Shown: positions 34,580 through 45,970 of the stretch, one piece after another
Position numbering within the stretch: the stretch's first letter is position 1
Layout: each line of letters opens with the position of its first letter
Assembly (NCBI GenBank): GCA_904063045.1
Contig: CAJFCJ010000019.1
Span: forward strand, 1,230,570-1,294,569
Source of the DNA: Dimorphilus gyrociliatus
Lineage: Eukaryota > Annelida > Polychaeta > Dinophilidae
Length of the DNA stretch: 64,000 nt
Reading direction: 5' to 3'
Position numbers and translations under genes: made by a program
The notes under the pieces: model-generated
The model's input: the letters and a program-made list of their open reading frames with translations, nothing else
Databases searched by the model: none
Told to the model about the DNA's origin: nothing

Positions 34580-36457
34580 ATGGAGCAAGTGGATAAGAGT
34601 GCTCACCATTGCTCAACTCTATATCATAAGTCTATTCAGAAATTTTGGACAGATTGCGTATTGCCATTCAGAACGGCTTTGGCAAAGGGCACCTTATCAT
34701 CTTATGAATTAAATCACTTCCTTCATAAACTGCCAATAAATTGTGTAACAACCTTAATAAACGGTACAAAAAAACCAAGTCAAGATCTTTTCACAGTTAC
34801 TGGAGAAGATGACGGCATCAATAGATCTAATTTTATGGAATGGTTACGCTTGTCTAATTTTGGATATTCGGCTAAAGAAAGCTTCCCATTCAATCATACA
34901 GTTACTTACGCTTGCTGGTACGGTGACGAAAATATTCTTGATGCTCTAATAACGAATGGAAATTTAAATCCTTTCGTACCTGACAAATCAGGTAACAATG
35001 TAATTCACGATCTTGTTAGAATCTCAAAATTTAAATCGGAGAATGCTATCAAATATTACAAGATAATTATTAAGAGTTTAATAAAAAACGTAGAGAAACA
35101 AGAAGATGGGATAGATATTGTTAGAAGTATATTAGAATGTAAAAATTATGATAATATTACACCTATTCAACTAGCTATAAATGAATTTGAACCTTGCATT
35201 TTGCTTGAAATATTAAATACTGAACCATATCCCAAGAAAACTGTTCAAGAGCTTGGTTTATATCGCGTTGTTTGGTATGATATGACATCGGTTGAGGAGC
35301 ACGAAACTTGTGATGATAATTTATCCTTGATACTTACGATATCTTTATCGACAGTGGAGGATGCTAAAGCTTTATTAGAAACTGAGTTTTTGGATAAGGA
35401 ACCTCTAAGGAGCTATTCCAACTTAAAATGGAAAACTTACTATTGGCGAATACTAATTTGGAGTTTTGAATTTCTGACAACTGGTTTCCTCCATCTAATT
35501 CATATTATTCTCTTTATAACAATCGGAGTACATAGGATTCCATCCATTTTTCTAATTTTCTTACTATTGGCAAATATGTTTGTTATTTTTGCAGAAATTA
35601 TATCGATAGGGATAACTGTGAAAGTCGTTAAACCAATAATAATAAGAAATAAGGCTAGAGGACTCACAATGGCTAGCAGTAATGGTTACTCTCATTTACC
35701 AACTATTGCGTCTATTATGAGTAGTGTTGGCTCTTTAATTGTTCTCTTTAATCGTGACTTCTGTTATAAATCATCGCTTAAAGATTCTTATTACGTCCTA
35801 CACATTAGCATCATGGCTCTTTTGGTTCTTAATATTCTATATATATCTCAGATTAGTCCTTTTGGCCATTTACTTATAACTATAATGCACATGATGAAAG
35901 CAACTGCAAGCTACTTTGCTCTAATGCTCGGAGTAATTATGGCTTTCGGAGCAGGTCTTGCTATAATGTATAAAAAACCAAATTGCCCTGGAGTTGTTTC
36001 TCATAATGCAACAATCGCTTTTCCAGAATCACTATATTACGCATTTCTCTTATCAACAACTGCATTAGTTCCCAAAGATAAATTCTTCAGTAACAGCTAT
36101 TCACCGATATTCACAGTTTTTCTCTATGTATCAAGCGTCATAGTGGTATATCTTACGTTGGCTAATCTATTAATTGCAGTAATGTCGAGAAGAGTGAACA
36201 AACTATTTGATAAGATAATGTTTATAAAAGCCATTGCAAGATATAATATTATATCCTTGTTCGACGAAACAACTAAAATATACTACAAATCCCTCTGTTA
36301 CAAACAGTGGGGCAAAGAAGATGCAAGATTAAGTGATATCTATAAATACTTTAAACTTTCAGAGGACAGACGACACTATTATATAGAAGCCATAGAAACA
36401 GTAAAAACAGACCAACAAATAGATGACCACAGTGAACTTGGTTTGGGTGAATTATGA
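34580..36457 (+). CDS. TRP-channel-like protein B (TRPV-like), intronless
   Basis: Single-exon ORF of 625 residues with the same plan as its divergent neighbour. The N-terminal domain has ankyrin-like units (HTVTYACWYGDENILDALI; ITPIQLAINEFEP), then KEPLRSYSNLKWKTYYWRI before S1, matching the TRPV pre-S1 pattern. Six hydrophobic segments lie at about 290-540, ending LANLLIAVMSRRVNKLFDK. The pore loop is LLSTTALVPKDKFF, again lacking a canonical filter and differing from copy A. Corresponding segments of A and B are clearly related but diverged, so the duplication is old. No introns, unlike most genes here, suggests descent from a retrocopy; this is inference. Confidence 0.8.
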   Translation: MEQVDKSAHHCSTLYHKSIQKFWTDCVLPFRTALAKGTLSSYELNHFLHKLPINCVTTLINGTKKPSQDLFTVTGEDDGINRSNFMEWLRLSNFGYSAKESFPFNHTVTYACWYGDENILDALITNGNLNPFVPDKSGNNVIHDLVRISKFKSENAIKYYKIIIKSLIKNVEKQEDGIDIVRSILECKNYDNITPIQLAINEFEPCILLEILNTEPYPKKTVQELGLYRVVWYDMTSVEEHETCDDNLSLILTISLSTVEDAKALLETEFLDKEPLRSYSNLKWKTYYWRILIWSFEFLTTGFLHLIHIILFITIGVHRIPSIFLIFLLLANMFVIFAEIISIGITVKVVKPIIIRNKARGLTMASSNGYSHLPTIASIMSSVGSLIVLFNRDFCYKSSLKDSYYVLHISIMALLVLNILYISQISPFGHLLITIMHMMKATASYFALMLGVIMAFGAGLAIMYKKPNCPGVVSHNATIAFPESLYYAFLLSTTALVPKDKFFSNSYSPIFTVFLYVSSVIVVYLTLANLLIAVMSRRVNKLFDKIMFIKAIARYNIISLFDETTKIYYKSLCYKQWGKEDARLSDIYKYFKLSEDRRHYYIEAIETVKTDQQIDDHSELGLGEL

Positions 36458-36654
36458 AAAAGTTACATTTTATATTTGTAGGTCTTAAATTTAAGTGACA
36501 AAACTTTTATTAATAATTGATTAGTAGACGAAATGTTTAAAAAAAGAAAGAAATACAAGTTCAGAATATAAAAAAAAAGAAAAAAAACAATCTAAAAACA
36601 CTTTGCTCTCATTAAAAATTTACTTAGATATTATGGGAAGATATCTTTGAATTA

Positions 36655-37375
36655 TTAATAATAGCAATCTCTGCATAATACGTTTTCTGTATCCCTGGTG
36701 ACTCTTTCAAACGGCCTGGTTTGGTGTACAAATTTACAGTTAATTTTTCAAAAAGCGAATTAATTAAGTAATTAATGATGAAATAAACTAACCAATCAGA
36801 GACGCATTTCTCACAGTATCCATTGGTGCATTTTCCACAAACAAATAGACAATTTGAACACAGTATTTTTAGGCATGATAAACATCTTTCAGTTTTCATC
36901 TTTGTCAAACATCCGCAACGATAGGCATTTAACGCTATACATATATGACATGTATACTGTACATAAATTTAATTACGTATTTGCTCTTTACTTACTGTAA
37001 CTCCTATCAGCTTTTTGCTCTACCTCATTTGTCAGTTTTATCATCCCCCCAGAAGATTGAATGAAACGTTGACCGACTAATAGGGAATTCGATAAGGCGG
37101 ATGGAACTTCTCTTGGAGGTGTCGTTGGCAGATCAATGCAAGGCGGTTGATTTATCTTTGAGCCTTCGTAGAGAAGGTTTCTTGTACGTTCTAGACAAAG
37201 TTTTTATAAGTAGAGAGTTCAGTCAACTTTCATAATATGGACACAACGCTTACTAACCATAAACTTTACGCATATTCTGCAAGTTTGCAACTCCTTTGTC
37301 AACTTTTTTGTCTGTAATATGCCATTTTTCTTGAGTTTCAAATGTAGTTGAAAACGGATACTCTCTCTTTGTCAT
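36655..37375 (-). CDS. SIVA1: Siva-type apoptosis regulatory protein
   Basis: Small Cys-rich adaptor linked in vertebrates to TNF-receptor and p53 apoptosis signalling. Exons on the minus strand: 37375-37258, 37190-36996, 36934-36793, 36715-36655; 171 residues, against 175 in human SIVA1. The N-terminus MTKREYPFSTTFETQEK parallels MPKRSCPFADVAPLQLK; the middle has the amphipathic LVGQRFIQSSGGMIKL. The C-terminal zinc-binding part has CGCLTKMKTERCLSCLKILC, then CGKCTNGYCEKCVSDW and a final VLCRDCYY. Recognition rests on this order of motifs. Its start is 107 bp from the divergent GRIPAP1 start. Confidence 0.9.
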
Positions 37376-37482
37376 ATCTAAGTTAAAATAATGTTTAACT
37401 TAAAAATTTAGGGCAAACTTAAAATGTCAACTGGTATATATTAGCAAAAGATTAAACCGGAAATGAAATAGCAGATAAAAAA
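37376..37482. promoter_or_regulatory. 107-bp divergent promoter, Siva / GRIPAP1
   Basis: The two ATGs are 107 bp apart and no ORF lies between. It must hold both transcription starts, implying a true bidirectional promoter. No TATA box is seen. Confidence 0.5.
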
Positions 37483-40400
37483 ATGGCGTCTGCATCGTCA
37501 ATATCCGAAGAAGAATTTCTGTTTTTACAGGCACTACATTTTTATTTTTTATTCTATGCCATTTTAAATGGTCCGGAATATTATGAAAATTTTATTCGTT
37601 TTTTCTGACATAAATCTGAAGTTTCAACAAATCATCATTTAACTAGATGTCACAAATTTATCAAATCAGTTGTTCACTTAATTATCATTTCTTGAACTAA
37701 TTCGAATGCTGTAGCTTCACAATCTCCATATATTTTGAATAAACTTAATATGCTTATTTTTATCTATTAGAAAAATTATTTACAAATTTAGATGAGACTG
37801 CCTAAAAATTAATTTTAATTTTTCCATTAGAATCAAATATTGGAACTGAAGACAAACAATTACCAGCTGGAAGAAAACTGCAGTAAACAGGAAAAAGGTT
37901 TACTATCAAATATAAATATATATATATGTGGAATACATTTATAAATTATTGATTATTTCATATAGAATTGAAAGCTATTAAAGAGATATTAGATGTAAAA
38001 GAAAGAGATTTGGATAAAGCTAACAAGGTAGTTAATTTTGGAACATTTCCAAATTCGCAATAAATTAGATACTAATTTATGTACAAATTTGTCAAAATCG
38101 AATTCAGATTATATCAAAGAGTAAAAAGTCAAAGGAAGTTGAATTGTTGATTCAGGAGAATAATATTTTACAAAAAAAGCTTGGATCTCAAGAAGATGAC
38201 TTTCGTTTACAGAACGAAACTATTATGAAAGAGTTAAACTATTATATAACACAACATGAGGAATTAGAGCAGTCAATGAATAGGTTTAAATTTCTCTCTC
38301 TCTTTCTCTCTCTTCCTTTCTGTTCTACTATTTATTTAATTAAAACAGATTAAAGACTGACGATAATACAGTATCAACTACTAAAATCACTGAGAATGGA
38401 TCAAAGGAGTTGGAGCAGGAGGTTCTACGATTAAATGCTGAAAAGACTGCCTTACAAAAGAATCTAGATAATATTGAATCGGAACACGACGATGAAGTAC
38501 GCCAATTAAAAAGTAATATTATTGAGTTGGAAGCCGAATGTATTAAATTATCCGGTAAAAGAGCAAGACCTATTGGGGGCGTTGACGGGTATATAAATTC
38601 AATTCAATTTACTTTCTGACACCCCCATTCTTAATGTTTATTCTTTTAATTTCCAGTGAAAGGTCGATTGATGGTGATTCCGATAAGGAAACAACTGACG
38701 AAGCCGATTCATCAATTCTTAATCAGAGTAGTTTAATGGCTGACAATTCCACCTATTTAAAGCAAATAAAAAGTATCCATTTAAAAAATAACAATAAATA
38801 CAATCTTATCGAAGATAATTAATTTATTTTCTCTCTTGATAGGTCTTAATCTCAGTTTAGATACTGAGAAAGAAGAAAAGCGTCTTCTTGCCAATCAATT
38901 ATCTGAATTAGAAAAGAAATATAACGAGGAAACGGAAAAGCTGCAAAATGAAAAGGAATCACTTCGAGAAAAATTACGAAAGAAACAAGAAAGTTTAGCT
39001 CAAATTGGAGAGGAAAAGGAGAAAATCTATTCTGAGTTAACGTAAGTATTAAATGAAAGTTTTGTTTATTGTGAAAAGAAATAAATTAAATGGATATTAT
39101 ATTAAAAAATAGGACTAGAGTTGAAGAATTAAATAAAAAACTCCTAAATAATCACGAAGAAATTCAAGCTGAACGCGAGAAATGGAAAACTACGGATAGC
39201 GAAATTATTGAGTTAAGGATAAATGCTGATAATTATTTGGCAAAAAATAAAAGTTTACAAGCAGAAAATGATACTTTACACGAAAAATTAAAAGAACTTT
39301 TGATAAAGGTTGAAGAGGAAGAAAAACAGGCATTAGAATTTAAAAAGTTAGCTGAAAAGAGGAAATCTCTACTAGAGGAGGTTGTACAAAAACAACAAAC
39401 GGAAGCTGATTCCCATAGAAATACTTTAAAGGAAATGAACGAATCTCAAGCGAAATTAGAAGAAGAATATAAATTAAAAATTGACGAATTGAAAATTTCC
39501 CTATCAGATGTTCAAAAAGTCGCAAAAAACTGTTCAAAATTCGAAAATCTAGTACGATAATCTTTAGATTTATATATTAGACAAAAATTCTTAAACTTTT
39601 TTTTTTTAGGTGTCTTCTTTAGAGGAAGCTAAAGGTTGGCTAGAGAGGAGATTAGAGGATACCGAAAAGGAATTTAATCAATTTAAAGAAACTACCGAAA
39701 AATCTTTTCAGGAATTAGAAGAAAAACATTCCAAAGAGTTGAAAGACATGAAGGATGAACACACGGAAGAGTTTGAACAATCAATGGAATTAGTAGAGTT
39801 ACATAAAGCAAAAAACAATGAATTTGAAGAGAAAATTCAGCAACTGCAACAAGTAAATTGAAAATAATTAATGTTATTTTATTCTATTTCTTTACTTTAT
39901 GTTATTTATTTTATCGTATAGAATATCAGCGATAGCATTGATGAAAGGCGATTGCACGAAAAGAAAGGGATGACAGTTGTTAAAGATTTAAAAAGACAAT
40001 TACAAAGTGAAAAAAAACGTACGGAGAAATTACAAGAAAGACTTCAAGAAGTTCTTAGTAAATACGACGTTCCTGTAGATTTAACTACTGAACGTGATAG
40101 AGAAGGTTCCGTATGTTCAGCTTCAATATCACAAATGTCACAAATTTCACCTGATAATTACGAAGAAGAGAATACTGAATTAATGAAACGTTTAGCTAAG
40201 TCAATGGAAGAAAAGGACACTTTATTAGAGAGAGTACAATATTTAGAATCAAATAATTCAGCAATGGCCGAAGATTTACTCAGGAAACAATCGTTAATCG
40301 ATCATTTCAATATGCATAAACAATTTGGTAAGTGCAATAAAAGTATTTTAAGGACAAATAAAAAATGACTGCGAAACATTAGAAATACTTGAAAAAACTT

Positions 40401-40792
40401 TTAAAAATCCAAATAAATCAATAACTTCCTTTCTCTTTTATTTTTAAATTATCGTTTGTTTTTGTTCCAACTTGAAAATTTCAATATTTCAACAGGGCAA
40501 CAACAATCTCAAAATGAAGCGTCTAGTCTCCTCCGCAAAGTCGTTGATCTTGTTAAAGACGAAGGTTCTGGCTCTCGAGAAATAAATAAAAAATTACAAT
40601 TGATGCTAGAGGAAACACTAATGAAAAATGTTCATCTACAAGAGGTTTTTATTCATCCTTTTTTAATTAAATTTTTATAATATCATAAATAATATAATAT
40701 TTCTTTTTCTTATATTTTCTCAACAGAACTTAGAGACACTATCCCGCGAAGTTGTCAGGCTGAGTAAGCCAATAGAAGAAATTCAGAATTAA
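37483..40792 (+). CDS. GRIPAP1: GRIP1-associated protein 1 (GRASP-1) homologue
   Basis: Long coiled-coil protein; in mammals a Rab4 effector in recycling endosomes. Exons: 37483-37530, 37831-37897, 37966-38027, 38108-38283, 38349-38588, 38657-38772, 38843-39041, 39113-39551, 39610-39852, 39922-40327, 40496-40644, 40727-40792; 736 residues. Conserved marks: SEEEF near the N-terminus, LELKTNNYQL, GSQEDDFRLQNET, KEEKRLL, LRKKQESL, EEAKGWLERRLED, KKGMTVVKDLKRQL, KLQERLQEVLS and the closing NKKLQLMLEETLMKNVHLQE then LSREVVRLSK. Intron 1 starts GC (cag/gcacta at 37531), since only this junction fits phase 0 and the conserved Q-N-Q-I-L-E-L order. Almost all is predicted coiled coil with a short Ser-rich break at about 560-580. 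Confidence 0.94.
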
Positions 40793-41509
40793 TGACAAAA
40801 AAAAAAACAATTAAAAATACTAATCATTCCTGAACTAATTTTCGATTAATCTACTAAGAAACTTTAACTACAAATCGGAAAAGAAATAATATAAATTAAT
40901 TATTAGTTAAACAATCATGAAAAAATATGATTTCCTTTATGCTCTTCGTCCTCTTCAGGTGCTTTTTTAATAAGTCTCCTAGAAAGAAGGTTGCTTGTTA
41001 CACTAATATATATATATATACATAAAGAAAATAATCTATGGGATTTGTACCTTTTGCTTGATCCTTGTTTAATTTTCTTTCGGCATATGATTGCAGTTTT
41101 TTTAAGTTATTTTTGTTATTGTTTCTTTTAAGGGAAAAAAGGTTTTCCATGAAAACAATCTAGATTATAAAAAGATACTTTTGGTTCAATTTTTTAAAAT
41201 TTTAAATACAAAACAATTTAAAATATAACATAATTTAATTGCTACTTTAACAGATTCGGAAAACTGATTTTATGCAAACAGAAAACTAAGTTTATGCTGA
41301 AAAAAAGGCGGCATTTACACTAGCTTACTAAACCTCTACTCCTTTTGTATAAATATATGATGGAATCCATACTTTATTAAATGTAAAAGCATTGAGAACA
41401 TATTAAATACTAAAAATATATTAAACATATCTTGTATGCATGTATGTATATACATTTAGTAAATAATTAAAACCAACAAGTCGAAGATTTCTCTTTCAAG
41501 CTCAAATCT
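40793..41509. other. Convergent 3' region, GRIPAP1 / SLC35F6-like copy B
   Basis: No gene seen; A/T-rich. TTTATT at 41373-41378 reads AATAAA on the minus strand and would end copy B transcripts about 155 nt after the stop. Confidence 0.6.
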
Positions 41510-43205
41510 TTTTTTAAAACCAGTAAATATTGTCTATGAGTATACAGGATCAGTTGAAGTATTGTTACTGCCATATTGGATTTCATCTTCATCTTGTAAT
41601 AGTCTTTCAGATTCGTCTGCTTCATTTTGGAAAGGTGACTGTAAATGATTTTCATCATCTACTCTACAGCCAACTTTTCTCCTTAGCCATGGCATAAACA
41701 GTAGATTGTTATAAACAATCATACCCATAATCAAAAAGGCGAATCCCGCCAATTGCATGAAGAACTCTTTCACGTCGAAAGGTCTCCATTTAACTGATAG
41801 GGAAAATATCCAAATTACAAGTGTTCTCATTGAATCAAGTACCATTCTTGTTGTTGCGCTGAGCTCTTTAGTCACGCTGATACCAGCGAAATTAAATACG
41901 GCTATACTGACCATGTTACCAAGAGTACCTACGAGGATGGCCGAATTCTGACCCATCATTGCAAAAGCATCAAGTGAGTTCTCCACTCGTCCGTGTGGAT
42001 CAGTCGTTAGCGGGTTATTTGGATTAGTAATTTTGATATAATAGAAGGGAATGAGTAGAAGGCCGAGAGTAAGAAGTCCAAAAAGACCTGTAAAACAACA
42101 TTGGTATGAAATGATGCTGAGCAGATCATTGAAAATTCATTCAACCTTCGAAGCCAACTGCAAGTAAAGCTGGAACGTTATATTTCATGACAAACTTTTC
42201 TTCGTACACCATTTGAGATGCTGTGACAATCTGGGCGGCACATATAAGCAAATCACCCGATATTATACCATTAACGTCGGAACTTCTTTCCGAGGAACTT
42301 TTCCTAAATACAACATCTGACAAACCAACGAGAACCAAACCAACGAGAACAACAACCATACCAAACCACATGAACGATCTGATTTTTCTACCCAAAAATG
42401 CGACTGATAAGAGTGCAGTAAATATCATCACTGAACCTCGAAGCATTTGAAAACTGGATGCAAATGTTAAATTCAAACCAACGTACATAATGGAAGTTGC
42501 ACACATGTCACATAGTGCTGGAGGGTAGAATATGAACGGATTGAACCTCGACACTTGAATGGGATTCCCCTTTCGAGACCGATAACAAAACAATAATCCA
42601 AAGGCAATGAGACAAGAAAATTCTCCAATAAACATTCCGACTGCCTGCGTTTTTTTCGTTTGCATTGGGAAAAGGCAAAGGGAATTTTAAGCAGTTTGTC
42701 ATTTCATATTTGTATTGTTCAGTTGTCGACAACTGACACAAGATTATTAATCATTCCGCCTACCACGAGTTTGTATGCTTAAAGAAAAAGAGAAAAAGTT
42801 TAACCTGAAGGAAAGGATGATCGAACTTTCTTGGAGGTAAATTTGGATAAACACCTTTTGCTTCTGAACGATCTGCCCATCTTTTTTAATAAATAGAATA
42901 TTTTTAGCATATAAACAAAGACGAAAGTAAAGAACCTATTCAAAATGTAACATACTTGGCCGATAAAGTATTTATCGATCCTGCAACAAGCATCAAGAAT
43001 GCTAAGAAGATACGATACATTGTCCAATTTGATTGGGAGGGCATGTTGATTGTTTTCCACTTATTACAATACTCGAAACACGATGATAAACAAATAAACT
43101 AATCGGTCATATGACTTCACACAGAGACCTCTATTTGAAAATTTTAGATAGATCGACATAAAAGTGCTCTATTTTCCGTTCCGAAGAAAAGCAGACAAAA
43201 TCTTT
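41510..43205 (-). repeat. Right arm of inverted gene duplication
   Basis: Reverse complement of the 30270-31965 region. The introns differ from the left arm by about one base each, and both arms carry the perfect palindrome CAGTTGTCGACAACTG (30739-30754 and 42720-42735) in intron 2. Upstream of about 43085 many substitutions and small indels appear. Confidence 0.9.
41534..43044 (-). CDS. SLC35F6-like transporter, copy B
   Basis: Inverted duplicate of copy A. Exons on the minus strand: 43044-42956, 42880-42805, 42644-42146, 42087-41534; 405 residues, intact. Protein sequence appears identical to copy A except near the C-terminus, where about eight base changes fall within some 45 nt (ERLLQDEDEIQY). 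Both reading frames and all splice sites are preserved, so both copies should be functional. The downstream flank is unrelated to copy A from about 20 bp past the stop. Confidence 0.93.
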
Positions 43206-43882
43206 TCGATAGAAATGTTAGATGATAAATCACAAAAGCCTATTTTTTTTTTAAATTATTGGATAGATTACTTAGTTAGACATCCGAATTAAATCTAATT
43301 TCAAATTACAGCATCTCAATTATGCAACAAAACCTCTTTACGCTTTATCATCAACTTCAATTAATCAGATAAGAACAAGATTAACCCCTTAGATCTCTTA
43401 AAAATCACATCCAGACTTATCTTTAGTAGAGAAAATTTCGGAAAATCTACTTAAATCTTTTAAAATCGAACAGGCATCAACTGGAAAATATGATAATTTG
43501 TAGTGGGTTTTTAGAAGACATAATTGGTGAAGAAAAGTACTATGCTGATCTTGAAAATCACTGTTTTACACCCTTTTTTCTTTATCTAGGCCTATGTTCA
43601 TTACTAATTCTGAGAAAGATCTTAAAACAAACCTATTTTTAAGTTATCCAAACTTAAGATGAGAATCTTAGGAATTTTTATGCTAAATGACTTACTAATG
43701 TTCTTTTTTAAACTTCCTTTACCCTATTTTCGTTAAGGTCTAATTTAGAAAATAGGAAATATAATGTTTATTTAGTTGCTGATTAAAGAAATATTGTATA
43801 TCAAGATAATGAGAGGATTATTTATTATTTATTTATTGAATTATTGAATTTTTGCTGTTGAAATCAGAACGATATGTTATTA

Positions 43883-43884
<2 letters not shown>

Positions 43885-43914
<30 letters not shown>
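43885..43914. repeat. (TA)n microsatellite
   Basis: Pure TA run in the intergenic region right of the inverted duplication. Confidence 0.9.
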
Positions 43915-43918
<4 letters not shown>

Positions 43919-44525
43919 TTATATACTAATATATGTAACCCTATATACCAGTTTAGCTCTGTTTAATATATGTCAAAAAGAACATTTATGTTCTCTTCTT
44001 TAATTAAGTTTTTTTATTATAACATATAAAATTATAAAATTACACTTTTTTTTATGCAATTATCTCGTTAAAAGCTAGATAAGATAATATATTTAAAATC
44101 TTATTTCTTAAGCCTAACCTAATTTAATGAATAATAGTATTATCACTATTAAAAGATGAATAATATTATAAAAGATAGAATTTTATATTCAGTATTACAT
44201 TAAATAGTAATAAAATGAATAACTTAAAGATAAAAAATGATTTATTACTCTGTAAAAAATATTAATAAATATGTACTTCATAAAACATTTATTGTAATGG
44301 AAATAATATCATAAAGGGGAATATTTAACTTGGAATTTTTCCTACTCCTCGCTTTTACTTCCGGTGTTGTATTTTTTTTTAGTCTTATACGTGTACAAGT
44401 TATATTTGGGGGGAAAGTAGGCCTAATATCGCAAAGTATGCTTGTACGATAAGAGTTACACTTTCAGTAATAAAAGTGCAAAAAAATAATAGAAAGAGAC
44501 TGAGTGGATCTTTTTTAATAGTAAA

Positions 44526-44566
44526 GATAGATATATAGATAGACAGATAGATAGATAGATAGATTA
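44526..44566. repeat. (GATA)n microsatellite
   Basis: GATA/GACA tetranucleotide run in the intergenic region. Confidence 0.85.
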
Positions 44567-45970
44567 CAACCAAAAAAGAAAAGAGAGCGAGAGAGAGATA
44601 ATAATATATGATCATAGCACTAAACACTCAATAGGGTTATAATTTATTTTTAATCGAATTTTTTGTTTTTACAATAAGTACTTAAATAGAAATTTTCAAA
44701 AAAAGACAAAAGAATATAAACAAGAAAATAAAAGAGAGAAAAGTTAGATAGAGATTGAGAGATAGATAGATAGAGAAAGAGAGATCAATGTTTAAATAAT
44801 AGGCTTAATTTTTTTCCCTTTTCTACTTTTTTATTTTACATTGTTTTCATATCCTGTGTTTATATGTATATATATATAAATACACTTATACATATATACA
44901 TATATAAATATACATATATTTATATATACATGTATATATAATTACTATAGATAGTACAAAGTTTTTTTTTGTTCCCTTCTATTTTGTTTCTTTGTTGTTA
45001 TTGTTCTTGTTTTGGTTTCTATCAAAATAAGAATAGTTTTTCTCTTTAATTAAGGATTTGATAAGTAAAAGAAAATGTTAAAAGATATATAAATACTGTT
45101 TATATTCAATCAATAGGCAGCTTTCTTTCTCGATAGTATATTATTGTTTTAAATGTTAATCGAAAACGAATGAATAAGTTAAATCCTTAAGTTTCATTAT
45201 AAAAACTATAACCTATAAACTCTATATGCACAGTACATAGAGTATAAATTTTTTAACTATGTTATTTACTTAAAATAGGACGGATTATTGAATAAAAGAA
45301 ATACATATATATATATATATATATACAGCTATAGAAAGAGTAAGAAAATTAGTCATCGTACAAAATATAGCCTATGTAAGAAGAAAAGTAAAAATAAAAA
45401 GTTTCAAAGTTACTAAGATGTGAATAATCATTAAAAATATCCCTATCACGAAAAGGTGTATTAGTTGTATTAGTTCTAACTAACGGATTTACTTTATTAG
45501 ACCTATAATAAAAAAAAACATCCCTATGGGCGTTATCTTTTTCAATTGGGCTATTAACAAATAGAGTATAAAATTAAGCTTCCTTTGTTATTTTTACTTT
45601 CTTGTTAACAAATTGTATATTTAGAAAAATATATTATATGTTTCTTTCAATATCTTTCAAATGAAGAAAAAAAAATTTGCGGTATTTTTTTTTTTGCAGT
45701 CTTTTCAGAATTCTGCTTGAATTAATTAATTAGTATAAATACGATAATATATAAACAATACTATACATATTTATAAATATATATATAGTATGATAATAGG
45801 AAAAACAAATTAAAAAAAAAGGTTACAGTTCGGATAAACTTGATTAAATGTTCCTGCAGATAAGTTAAGACGAGAAATTTAGGCGGAATAGGCTATATTT
45901 TTGCGTTGTCTGCTTTCATTTTATTTCTAATATTAGTTGATTTGCTACTAAACTCTTCAATTTTTAATAA

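Larger units (their letters stand above)
43206..45970. other. Gene-free 2.8-kb intergenic region
   Basis: A/T-rich, with (TA)n at 43885-43914, (GATA/GACA)n at about 44526-44566 and 44756-44772, and (TA)n at 45303-45325. It presumably includes the promoter of SLC35F6-like copy B and the 3' UTR of the RhoGAP gene. No ORF has a recognisable protein; one near 44400-44627 is a microsatellite artefact. Confidence 0.7.

Noticed and set aside
44400-44627. 75-residue hydrophobic ORF
   Set aside because: Its middle is a GATA microsatellite read on the reverse strand (Ser-Ile-Tyr-Leu repeats); no start context or conservation evidence.
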